Part shown: piece after piece, positions 31,792 through 39,205 of the stretch
Numbering within the stretch: the stretch's first letter is position 1
Layout of the letters: each line of letters starts with the position of its first letter
Source: Cohnella xylanilytica
GTDB lineage: Bacteria; Bacillota; Bacilli; Paenibacillales; Paenibacillaceae
DNA: 48,277 nucleotides
Assembly: GCF_014212175.1 (NCBI RefSeq)
Contig: NZ_JACJVR010000088.1
Location: 1-48,277, forward strand
Direction of reading: 5' to 3'
The notes under the pieces: generated by a model
Database searches by the model: none
The model's input: only the letters and a program-made list of their open reading frames with translations
What the model was told of the DNA's origin: nothing
Program-made: the position numbers and the translations under genes

Positions 31792-31951
31792 AATTGAAAA
31801 GGACGTTCCCGTCAAGCCCGACTCTTCGAATCCCCGCGGCCGGCCCGGCGTCCGGCCGATTTCCATCGATGCCGCCATGACAAACAACGGGCGGAAGACT
31901 ATAATAACGAAGTACGGATATTTTCGACCGATCGAGCATGAGGTGTTTTCA

Positions 31952-32620
31952 TTGACTTATATCGTATACGATCTTGAAATGACGGTGCGCCGCAAAAAAG
32001 GACAGGTCGCCGAGATCATCGAGATCGGCGCCGCCAAAGTCCGGGTGACGGACGGGGTTCCGGGCATCGTCGATTCGTTCCAGGCGTTCGTGAAGCCCGT
32101 CGTCGTCCCCCAGCTGTCGGAGGATACGGTCTCGTTCACGGGAATCCGGCAGGAGGACGTGAACGGAGCGGAGACGCTCGGCCAGGTCGTGCGCCGCTGG
32201 GTGGAATGGATGGGCCCGGAGGAATACTTCCTGTGCGCGTGGGGGCCGGACGACCATCGCCAGCTCGTTCAGGAATGCCGCGAGCAGAAGATCGCCACGG
32301 ACTGGATTCTGAACCATAACAACCTGCAGAAGATGCTGTCCAAGACGTTCAAGCTGGAGAAGCATCAGCAGATGGGACTGAAGAACGCGCTCGAGATGCT
32401 CGAGATTCCGTTCGTCGGCTCGCACCACCGCGCGCTCGACGACGCGATGAACACCGCGCAAATTCTCGTGAAGCTGTTCGACAAGCTTCAGTTCCGCCGC
32501 AACAAGCTGTCGGACGAGACGAAGCTCGAATCGGAGATCGTCTACAAGACCGACCATTACGAGAACCTGCCGTTCGCCTCGCTGGCGAAGCTCATGCCGA
32601 ACAAACCCTCCTCGCCCTGA
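31952..32620 (+). CDS. kapD: KapD-like DEDDh 3'-5' exonuclease
   Basis: 222 residues. 'YIVYDLEMTVRRKKGQVAEIIEIGAAKV' gives the D-x-E of Exo I, 'EYFLCAWGPDDHRQLVQEC' the Exo II Asp, and 'GSHHRALDDAMNTAQILVKLF' the H-x4-D of Exo III, a complete DEDDh set. The KapD name comes from an inhibitor-of-KinA pathway protein; sporulation kinase control is not shown by sequence. Start is TTG 31952, 6 nt after GAGGTG. An alternate long upstream extension has no ribosome site. Confidence 0.85.
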   Translation: MTYIVYDLEMTVRRKKGQVAEIIEIGAAKVRVTDGVPGIVDSFQAFVKPVVVPQLSEDTVSFTGIRQEDVNGAETLGQVVRRWVEWMGPEEYFLCAWGPDDHRQLVQECREQKIATDWILNHNNLQKMLSKTFKLEKHQQMGLKNALEMLEIPFVGSHHRALDDAMNTAQILVKLFDKLQFRRNKLSDETKLESEIVYKTDHYENLPFASLAKLMPNKPSSP

Positions 32621-32683
32621 CGGCGGCCCGAGAGCCGCCGCCAACCGGAACCGCCGGCGCGCCCTCGGGGACCGCGCTCTCGG

Positions 32684-32715
32684 CTCCGGCCGGGGCCGGG
32701 AGGGTATGTTTTTTT
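32684..32715 (+). terminator. Weak terminator after kapD
   Basis: CTCCGGCC (32684-32691) pairs with GGCCGGGAG (32694-32702, one bulge), then GGTATG and seven Ts (32709-32715). The T-tract is six nt from the stem. A second small hairpin follows the stop at about 32624. Confidence 0.45.
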
Positions 32716-32738
32716 GCCCATTCGTTATTCGCTCATTC

Positions 32739-33617
32739 TTATTGCGCGTCGGCGAACAGCTTCGGCGGCGGCGACCCGAGCAGCAGACCGCGAATCGCTC
32801 CCCATGCTTGCCGCGTAAGCCTCTGGAGCGGCCACGTCCGGTTGCCCGCCATCTGGACGACGAGCCCGTGGCGCGCCGTCCGCGCGACGGCCCAGCGAAC
32901 GTCGGGCGGGACGTCCTCGCGCTCCAGCCTGCCCGCGACCTCATCGGCCATCGACGGCTCGATCCGGTCGGAGAACGCCGACAGGGAGGCGATATGGGTG
33001 CAATCCCCGAAGCAGCCGGGCGACCGAAGCGGCAGCTCCGCGGGAATCCAGCGCTGCCGCTGATAATGGATCAATTCGCCCTCGAGCCGGACGGCCAGCT
33101 TCGCGTCGTAGGAGGCATATTCGAACGATTCCCCTCTCGCCAGCCTTCCCGGACAGACGAGATCGGAGACGATCGCGACCGCCCCGGACTCCAGCTCGAT
33201 CTCGGTCGAGCCCGCGTACTTCGCTTCCTTGAACAGCAAGATCGGCTCCGGCATCCACTCCAACGCCGCGTCCCGTTCGATTCGAAGCCGCGTCTCGACG
33301 CAGGCGTCCGAAGACGGACACGGATGGACCCTCGTGTAGGCCTGGTTGGTCGCATAGAGCCGGACGCCCGCTCCGACGGTCCAATCGTACAGGTACCGGT
33401 CTCCGTCCAGCAGTCCCGGGGATACGTCCATCTGCACGACCGCCAGCTGCGGTTCCCCGCCCGGACTTGCGAGATCGAACGACTTCGCGATCTTGAGCGG
33501 AGCCGTATGGTAGCGCTCCGTCAACGCCGGCCGCCCCCCGGCGAGCGAGGCGCGGGCCTTCAGCTCCGCCCGGACTCCCGGGAGCGCGGCGGCCTGCGAG
33601 TCAGCCTGCGGCGGCAT
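32739..33617 (-). CDS. ureD: Urease accessory protein UreD (UreH)
   Basis: 292 residues. 'LTERYHTAPLKIAKSFDLAS', 'VQMDVSPGLLDGDRYLYDWTVGAGVRLYATNQAYTRVHPC', 'LEWMPEPILLFKEAKYAGSTEIELESGAVAIVSDLVCPGRLARGESFEYASYDAKLAVR' match UreD/UreH. UreD docks on apo-urease and channels nickel from UreG/UreF. Last gene of the operon; ATG 33617 overlaps the ureG end by 17 nt. The C-terminal ~90 residues ('TRQAWGAIRGLLLG') fit the family. Confidence 0.93.
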   Translation of the reverse strand: MPPQADSQAAALPGVRAELKARASLAGGRPALTERYHTAPLKIAKSFDLASPGGEPQLAVVQMDVSPGLLDGDRYLYDWTVGAGVRLYATNQAYTRVHPCPSSDACVETRLRIERDAALEWMPEPILLFKEAKYAGSTEIELESGAVAIVSDLVCPGRLARGESFEYASYDAKLAVRLEGELIHYQRQRWIPAELPLRSPGCFGDCTHIASLSAFSDRIEPSMADEVAGRLEREDVPPDVRWAVARTARHGLVVQMAGNRTWPLQRLTRQAWGAIRGLLLGSPPPKLFADAQ

Positions 33618-34347
33618 GGCGGCCCGCTTGCTGCTCGACCCAGCGGACGACCTCGTCCAGCCCTTCGCCGCCGAACAGGTTCGTGAACACGAACGGCTTG
33701 TCGCCGCGCATGCGCCGGGAGTCTTCCTCCATCACCTGCAGGCTCGCCCCGACGAACGGGGCCAAGTCGATCTTGTTGATGACGAGCAGGTCGGACCGGC
33801 TGATGCCCGGGCCTCCCTTGCGCGGTATTTTCTCGCCTTGGGCGACGTCGATAATGTAGATGAAGCGGTCGGCCAGCTCGGGGCTGAACGCGGCCGCCAG
33901 GTTATCTCCCCCGCTCTCGATCAGGATCAGCTCCAGGTTCGGGAACCGCTCCTCCAGCTCCTCGACCGCTTCGAAGTTCATCGATGCGTCTTCGCGGATG
34001 GCCGTATGCGGGCAGCCCCCCGTCTCGACTCCGATAATCCGTTCGACGGGCAGGCAGCCGGAGTCGGACAGAATGCGCGCGTCCTCCTTCGTATAAATAT
34101 CGTTCGTGATGACCGCCAGGTCGATCCGGTCCTTCAGCGCGGACGACAGCCGCTCGACGAGCTTCGTCTTGCCCGAGCCGACCGGTCCGCCGATGCCGAT
34201 GCGCAGCGGGCGCCCGCCTTCGAACGCGGGGGTCTCCCACTCCGGATGCTCGTGGTCGTGATCGAGCCGATGGTAACGGACGGCGACCCGTTCGCCTTCG
34301 AAGCCCCCGTACCGACGATGATGCGCATGGCCTTCTCTTCTGTTCAT
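33601..34347 (-). CDS. ureG: Urease accessory GTPase UreG with His-rich N-terminus
   Basis: 248 residues. P-loop 'GIGGPVGSGKTKL' (residues ~51-63), the Cys-Pro-His nickel motif in 'GVETGGCPHTAIREDASMN', 'LIESGGDNLAAAFSPELADRFIYIIDVAQGEKIPRKGGPGI' and 'NKIDLAPFVGA' identify UreG, the GTPase that loads nickel. The first 45 residues add a His-rich stretch with His7, 9, 10, 26, 30, 32 and 34, not part of the GTPase core. Start ATG 34347, 10 nt after GGAGG; an ATG at 34353 is also possible. Confidence 0.93.
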   Translation of the reverse strand: MNRREGHAHHRRYGGFEGERVAVRYHRLDHDHEHPEWETPAFEGGRPLRIGIGGPVGSGKTKLVERLSSALKDRIDLAVITNDIYTKEDARILSDSGCLPVERIIGVETGGCPHTAIREDASMNFEAVEELEERFPNLELILIESGGDNLAAAFSPELADRFIYIIDVAQGEKIPRKGGPGISRSDLLVINKIDLAPFVGASLQVMEEDSRRMRGDKPFVFTNLFGGEGLDEVVRWVEQQAGRHAAAG

Positions 34348-34403
34348 ATCCATAAAACCTCCCATTGATCGTGATAGGGTGACGAAAGAAATAGAAATTC
34401 GAA

Positions 34404-35099
34404 TCAAGACATGAACAATCTCGAATACAGCTTCTCGTGGCGGATCATGGCCAGCTCCGCGAGCGGCATCGCCCCGTAAGCGTCCTCGGGCTCCATGCCG
34501 CGCACGTCGTTCCACGCCTCCGCGATAACCGGGAACGTGCCGGCGAGCAGCCGCTGCGCCTCGTTCTGCCCGATGGACATCAGCCGCAGCGCGGCATTCA
34601 CGCACGTAGACGCGCACGCGTACAAGTACCCTTCCGCGGCCTGGTCCAGCGGCACGCCGAGCCTGCGGCACAGGGCGCCGAAGACGAGCGGATGCGTACC
34701 GAGCGCCTTCCCCTCCCGGATGTCCGCGGACAGATCGCCCAGCGGCAGGGACGGGAACAGCGACGGGGCGAGCCGGAGCAGCCGCCTTCCCGTTTTCTCG
34801 ACGCCGTCCCGGGTCTCCGCCCCGAGCCGCTGGAAGTGAACGATCCGCTCGACGCGATAGGCGTACTCCTTGGCGGCTTCTTCGTCCGGCGGCCCTTCGT
34901 AAACCGCCTTGACGGCCATCAGGTCGGACGTCGACCAGCTCTGCCGCAGCATCGCCTCCAGGTACAGACGCAGCTGCTCGCCGGTCGCCACCGCTCCTTC
35001 CTGGACGAGAGTCTCGAGCCCGTACGAATGGGCGAAGCTGCCGACGGGAAGCGCGGAATCGAGCAGAAGCTGCAAGTTCAGCCAGGAGTAACGTTCCAC
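34404..35099 (-). CDS. ureF: Urease accessory protein UreF
   Basis: 231 residues, all-helical. 'LNLQLLLDSALPVGSFAHSYGLETLVQEGAVATGEQLRLYLEAML', 'GYLYACASTCVNAALRLMSIGQNEAQRLL' are UreF signatures. UreF bridges UreD and UreG in the activation complex. The only in-frame start near the conserved region is GTG 35099, preceded by GGGGGG 5 nt upstream, 19 nt past the ureC stop. There is no room for ureE between ureC and ureF. Confidence 0.92.
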   Translation of the reverse strand: MERYSWLNLQLLLDSALPVGSFAHSYGLETLVQEGAVATGEQLRLYLEAMLRQSWSTSDLMAVKAVYEGPPDEEAAKEYAYRVERIVHFQRLGAETRDGVEKTGRRLLRLAPSLFPSLPLGDLSADIREGKALGTHPLVFGALCRRLGVPLDQAAEGYLYACASTCVNAALRLMSIGQNEAQRLLAGTFPVIAEAWNDVRGMEPEDAYGAMPLAELAMIRHEKLYSRLFMS

Positions 35100-35118
35100 G
35101 GCGGCCCCCCCATTGCTT

Positions 35119-36831
35119 CTAGAAAAGAAAATAGCGCTGCGCCATCGGCAGGACGTCCGCCGGCTCGCAGACCGCGAGCTCCCCGTCGACCGTGACGCGG
35201 TACGTCTCCGGATCGACTTCGATCGCGGGCGTCGCATCGTTGTAGACCATGTCCTTCTTGCCGATGCCCCGGCAGTTGCGGACCGGCTCCACCCGCTTCC
35301 GAAGGCCGAGCCGCTCCGCGATGCCCGCGTCGTAGGCCGCTTGGGAGACGAACGTGATCGAGCTGCGCGCGAGCGACAAGCCGAACGACGCGAACATCGG
35401 CCGGCCGAATACCGGCTGCGGCGTCGGGATCGACGCGTTCGGGTCGCCCATCTGGGCGAACGCGATGCTGCCGCCCTTCAGCACGAGATCCGGCTTCACG
35501 CCGAAGAACGCGGGCGTCCATACCGTCAGGTCGGCCCACTTGCCGACCTCCAGCGACCCGACCAGGTGCGAGATGCCGTGCGCGATCGCCGGGTTGATCG
35601 TGTATTTGGCCACGTACCGCTTGATCCGCGCGTTGTCCCGGTATTCGCCGTCCCCGTCGAGCGGTCCGCGCTGCCGCTTCATCTTGTCCGCCGTCTGCCA
35701 CGTGCGGAGGATCACTTCGCCGACCCGGCCCATCGCCTGGGAATCCGAGCTGATGATGCTGAACGCTCCGAGGTCGTGCAGAATGTCTTCCGCCGCTATC
35801 GTCTCGGGACGGATGCGAGAATCCGCGAACGCCACGTCCTCGGGAATCCGGCTGTCCAGGTGGTGGCACACCATCAGCATGTCGAGATGCTCTTCGATCG
35901 TGTTCACCGTGAATGGCCGCGTCGGGTTCGTCGAGGACGGGATGACGTTCGGCTCCGCCGCCGCGCGGATGATGTCCGGCGCGTGTCCGCCGCCCGCTCC
36001 CTCCGTGTGGTACGTATGAATCGTGCGGCCTCCGATGGCCCGCAGCGTATCCTCGACGAAGCCGGCTTCGTTCAGCGTGTCGGTATGGATCGCGACCTGG
36101 ACGTCGTACTGGTCCGCGACCGTCAGACAGGCGTCGATCGCCGCCGGCGTCGTCCCCCAGTCCTCGTGCAGCTTGAGGCCGATCGCGCCCGCTTCGATCT
36201 GCTCGGCGAGCGGCGGCAGCGCCGAAGCGTTGCCCTTGCCGAGGAAGCCGAGGTTCATCGGGAACGCCTCGGCCGCCTCCAGCATCCGCCGCAGGTGCCA
36301 GGCGCCCGGCGTGCACGTCGTCGCGTTCGTGCCCGTCGCCGGTCCCGTGCCGCCGCCGATCATCGTCGTCACGCCCGACGACAGCGCCGTCTCGATTTGC
36401 TGCGGCGCGATGTAATGGATGTGCGTGTCGATGCCGCCGGCCGTCACGATCTTCCCTTCCCCGGCGATGATCTCCGTGCTCGCGCCGACGATCAGGTTCG
36501 GCTCGACCTCGTCCATGATGTCGGGGTTGCCCGCCTTGCCGATGCCGACGATGAACCCGTCCTTGATGCCGATGTCGGCCTTCACGATGCCCGAATGGTC
36601 GATGATCAGCGCGTTCGTGATCAGCGTGTCGAGCACTCCTTCGGCGCGGACGGCTCGGCTCGATTGGCCCATGCCGTCGCGGACGACCTTGCCGCCGCCG
36701 AACTTGTTCTCGTCGCCGTACGCCGTGTAATCCTTCTCGACGACGGCCCACAGCTCCGTATCCGCGAGACGGACGGCGTCGCCCGTCGTCGGGCCGAACA
36801 TGCCGGCGTAGCTGCCGCGTTCCATGCGCAT
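35119..36831 (-). CDS. ureC: Urease alpha subunit UreC
   Basis: 570 residues, full length. All nickel-site and catalytic residues align with the Sporosarcina pasteurii numbering: His137 and His139 (THIHY), carbamylated Lys220 (GLKLHEDWG), His222, His249, His275, flap Cys322-His323 (MVCHHLDS) and Asp363. Hydrolyses urea to ammonia and carbamate in the cytoplasm. The ATG at 36831 follows GGAGG by 10 nt, directly after the ureB TAG. Intact, so the enzyme should be active if nickel is delivered. Confidence 0.98.
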   Translation of the reverse strand: MRMERGSYAGMFGPTTGDAVRLADTELWAVVEKDYTAYGDENKFGGGKVVRDGMGQSSRAVRAEGVLDTLITNALIIDHSGIVKADIGIKDGFIVGIGKAGNPDIMDEVEPNLIVGASTEIIAGEGKIVTAGGIDTHIHYIAPQQIETALSSGVTTMIGGGTGPATGTNATTCTPGAWHLRRMLEAAEAFPMNLGFLGKGNASALPPLAEQIEAGAIGLKLHEDWGTTPAAIDACLTVADQYDVQVAIHTDTLNEAGFVEDTLRAIGGRTIHTYHTEGAGGGHAPDIIRAAAEPNVIPSSTNPTRPFTVNTIEEHLDMLMVCHHLDSRIPEDVAFADSRIRPETIAAEDILHDLGAFSIISSDSQAMGRVGEVILRTWQTADKMKRQRGPLDGDGEYRDNARIKRYVAKYTINPAIAHGISHLVGSLEVGKWADLTVWTPAFFGVKPDLVLKGGSIAFAQMGDPNASIPTPQPVFGRPMFASFGLSLARSSITFVSQAAYDAGIAERLGLRKRVEPVRNCRGIGKKDMVYNDATPAIEVDPETYRVTVDGELAVCEPADVLPMAQRYFLF

Positions 36832-37209
36832 CTAGCGCTCGCCTCCTTCGAGGGCCAGCCAGGCCCGCAGACGCTCCGCCGCTTCGGCAGGCAGCGGGCC
36901 GGGGACGGCGAGCCCCTCGGTCAAGCCGTTCAAGCCGTACGATCTTCGCGCCCCGCCCAGCTCCGTGAGCCGCACCGGCTTCTCTTCGCCGGGCTCGAAC
37001 CGCACCGCCGTGCCCGCCGGGATGTCGAGCCGCATGCCGAACGCCGACTCGCGAGGGAACTTCAACGCCCGATTCGCTTCGAAAAAATGAAAATGAGAGC
37101 CGACCTGGATCGGCCGGTCGCCCGAGTTGGCGACGATCAATTCGATCGTCCGCCGGCCCGCGTTCAGCTCCACATACCCGGCGGCTGCCCGGATCTCTCC
37201 TGGAATCAT
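36832..37209 (-). CDS. ureB: Urease beta subunit UreB
   Basis: 125 residues. 'MIPGEIRAAAGYVELNAGRRTIELIVANSGDRPIQVGSHFHFFEANRALKFPRESAFGMRLDIPAGTAVRFEPGE' is the standard UreB core, with the 'GSHFHFFEAN' loop. GGGGGAG precedes the ATG, 21 nt after ureA. Its stop TAG abuts the ureC ATG. Confidence 0.97.
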   Translation of the reverse strand: MIPGEIRAAAGYVELNAGRRTIELIVANSGDRPIQVGSHFHFFEANRALKFPRESAFGMRLDIPAGTAVRFEPGEEKPVRLTELGGARRSYGLNGLTEGLAVPGPLPAEAAERLRAWLALEGGER

Positions 37210-37230
37210 CCTTCGCTCCCCCTTCGCCCG

Positions 37231-37533
37231 TTACGGGATCGGCCGGTGAACCGTCACCAGCTTCGTGCCGTCCGGGAACGTCGCTTCCACCTGCACCTCG
37301 TGAATCATCTCCGGCACGCCCTCCATGACCTGCTCTCGCGTCAGCAGAGTCGTGCCGTACGCCATCAGCTCGGCGACCGTCCTTCCGTCGCGGGCTCCTT
37401 CCAGGATCGCGGAGGTAATCAGAGCCACGCACTCGGGGTAATTCAGCTTCACGCCGCGTTCGAGCCTTCTCCGAGCCAGATCGGCCGCCACCGTGATAAG
37501 CAGCTTCTCCTTCTCCCGCTCCGTAAGGTTCAT
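37231..37533 (-). CDS. ureA: Urease gamma subunit UreA
   Basis: 100 residues. 'MNLTEREKEKLLITVAADLARRRLERGVKLNYPECVALITSAILEGARDGRTVAELMAYGTTLLTREQVMEGVPEMIHEVQVEATFPDGTKLVTVHRPI' is a complete UreA. GGAAGGAG precedes the ATG. First gene of the ureABC-F-G-D operon; the promoter and GlnR/TnrA-type box are 30-80 nt upstream. Confidence 0.98.
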   Translation of the reverse strand: MNLTEREKEKLLITVAADLARRRLERGVKLNYPECVALITSAILEGARDGRTVAELMAYGTTLLTREQVMEGVPEMIHEVQVEATFPDGTKLVTVHRPIP

Positions 37534-37560
37534 GTCATATCTCCTTCCCTACTTTCCTTC

Positions 37561-37589
37561 ATTATAGGAAATCGCCTCCCATTAGTAAA
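37561..37589 (-). promoter_or_regulatory. Urease operon promoter
   Basis: On the minus strand TTTACT (37584-37589), 17 bp, TATAAT (37561-37566). The -10 is perfect and the -35 matches 4 of 6, as expected for an activator-dependent promoter. Confidence 0.75.
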
Positions 37590-37597
37590 TGAGTATG

Positions 37598-37614
37598 TGT
37601 TATGTTTGATAACA
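37598..37614 (-). promoter_or_regulatory. GlnR/TnrA-type nitrogen-control box
   Basis: TGTTATGTTTGATAACA fits TGTnA-N7-TnACA exactly and has perfect outer arms; two central T/A positions deviate from the AT-rich consensus. Its centre (37606) is about 51 bp upstream of the predicted start, the spacing of TnrA-activated promoters. Confidence 0.72.
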
Positions 37615-37686
37615 TTTTATCGACTTTTAACAAGGCGAGATTCGACGGCGATCGATACAACCTGCCCCTCGTTCCCTTCGTCTATA

Positions 37687-37730
37687 TAGGTACTTCATAG
37701 GTACTTCATAGGTACTTCATAGGTACTTCC
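37687..37730 (+). repeat. Four tandem 11-bp repeats before the lipoprotein gene
   Basis: Unit TAGGTACTTCA, four copies in tandem, the last ending in C. It ends 8 bp before the AGGAGAGGGG ribosome site of the gene at 37750. Confidence 0.9.
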
Positions 37731-37749
37731 AGGAGAGGGGAATCATCGG

Positions 37750-39117
37750 ATGAGGGCTCAAGCATTAAGATCTGTCTTCGCCATTGCGACGGCGCTAGTC
37801 CTTCTGGCCGGGTGCGCGTCGAACGAAGGGGCCTCGCCCTCCGCCCCGGCTGGAGCCGGGCAGACGGACGCGGGGACGAACGCGCCGGGAGGAACGGCCG
37901 CGACCCCGGGCGAATCGGCTTCGCAGCCAGGGTCGCCGTCCGGTTCGGAATCGGGCGCGACGCCCCCGGCCAACCCCGGCTCGGACGGCCAGGCCGAGCC
38001 TTCGGGCAATTCCGGCAACGCTCCGTCGCCCGGGTCTTCTGCCGGCGCGCCTGCGGAAGGAGCCCCGGGAGCTTCTTCCGGCGCGCCCGGTACCGCGTCG
38101 CCCTCCGGTTCCCCTTCTCCCTCCGCGCCGGCAGAGACGGTCGAGTACAAGGGGCCGGTGGAGCATCTTTTCTTCCACCCGCTCGTCGCCTTCCCCGAGC
38201 TCGCCTTCGACGGAGACCGCATCTCGAAGGGGTACGACGATTGGTTCGTGACCGTGCCCGAATTCAAGAAGATGCTCGAGGAGCTGTACAAGCGCGATTA
38301 TATGCTCGTCTCCATCTCCTCGCTCTACGAGACGAAGACCGTCGACGGCCTTCCCTCGGCCGAGGCGAAGAAGCTGAGGCTGCCCGCCGGCAAGAAGCCT
38401 CTTATTCTATCGGTGGACGACATCAACTATTACGACTATATGCGCCAGAACGGGAACGCGTGGAAGCTCGTGCCGGACTCGGACGGCAGCGTCACCGCCT
38501 GGGCCCGGACGCCCGGCGGCGAGGAGCGGACGGACCGCGATTGGGAGCTCGTGCCGATCGTCGACGACTTCGTCAAGGCGCATCCCGACTTCTCCTGGGA
38601 AGGCGCGAAGGGCGTGCTGGCCTTGACCGGCTACGAAGGCGTGTTCGGCTACCGGACGAACGAATTGGACAGTCCGAATTATGAGAAGGAGAAGGCGGAG
38701 GCGCTGGACGTTATCGCCCGGCTGCGCGATTCCGGCTGGCTGTTCGCTTCGCACAGCTGGGGCCACGTGGACGCGAACAAAGTATCCTTGGCTCGCCTGA
38801 AGCAGGATACCGAGAGATGGAAGAAGGAAGTCGAGCCGCTCGTCGGGCCGACCGATATCTTCATCTATCCGTACGGCAGCCGGGTCGACGACAAGGATCC
38901 GAAGTTCGCCTACTTGCGCTCCCAGGGCTTCGACGTCTTCTGCTCGGTTGGCCCCGCGCCGTACAAGATATACAGGAACGGCACTCTGCAGATGGACCGC
39001 CGGCATATCGACGGCGTCGCCCTCCGTACCCAGGCGAAGAGGCTCGAGCCCCTGTTCGGGGACGCCGACCTGCTCGATCCGGCCCGGGACGCCAAGGCGG
39101 AGGGCTTACAGCAATAG
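37750..39117 (+). CDS. Lipoprotein with polysaccharide-deacetylase-like domain
   Basis: 455 residues. Signal peptide 'ALRSVFAIATALVLLAGC' places the lipidated Cys at 22. Residues ~25-130 are a Pro/Gly/Ser/Ala linker with no charged structure. The globular part has the NodB-like 'LILSVDDINYYDYM' (Asp223, Asp224) and 'GWLFASHSWGHV' (His335, His339, an H-x3-H), spaced more widely than in classic NodB enzymes, and ends with 'DIFIYPYGSRVDD' and 'GFDVFCSVG'. Metal-dependent deacetylation of an envelope glycan is likely but the substrate is not known. AGGAGAGGGG lies 9 nt before the ATG. Confidence 0.85.
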   Translation: MRAQALRSVFAIATALVLLAGCASNEGASPSAPAGAGQTDAGTNAPGGTAATPGESASQPGSPSGSESGATPPANPGSDGQAEPSGNSGNAPSPGSSAGAPAEGAPGASSGAPGTASPSGSPSPSAPAETVEYKGPVEHLFFHPLVAFPELAFDGDRISKGYDDWFVTVPEFKKMLEELYKRDYMLVSISSLYETKTVDGLPSAEAKKLRLPAGKKPLILSVDDINYYDYMRQNGNAWKLVPDSDGSVTAWARTPGGEERTDRDWELVPIVDDFVKAHPDFSWEGAKGVLALTGYEGVFGYRTNELDSPNYEKEKAEALDVIARLRDSGWLFASHSWGHVDANKVSLARLKQDTERWKKEVEPLVGPTDIFIYPYGSRVDDKDPKFAYLRSQGFDVFCSVGPAPYKIYRNGTLQMDRRHIDGVALRTQAKRLEPLFGDADLLDPARDAKAEGLQQ

Positions 39118-39205
39118 GCAACAACTTTTCTAGCGAATAGGGCATCGTTTATGATAGACTTATGCTTATATGAATAGCGTCTCATCAAGAAATGGAGGGT
39201 CATCT

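Noticed and set aside
35078..37432. A 784-codon open frame antisense to ureC-ureB-ureA.
   Set aside because: Low-complexity Arg/Gly-rich shadow of the urease genes in a GC-rich genome; no ribosome site, and the sense strand encodes a perfectly conserved urease.
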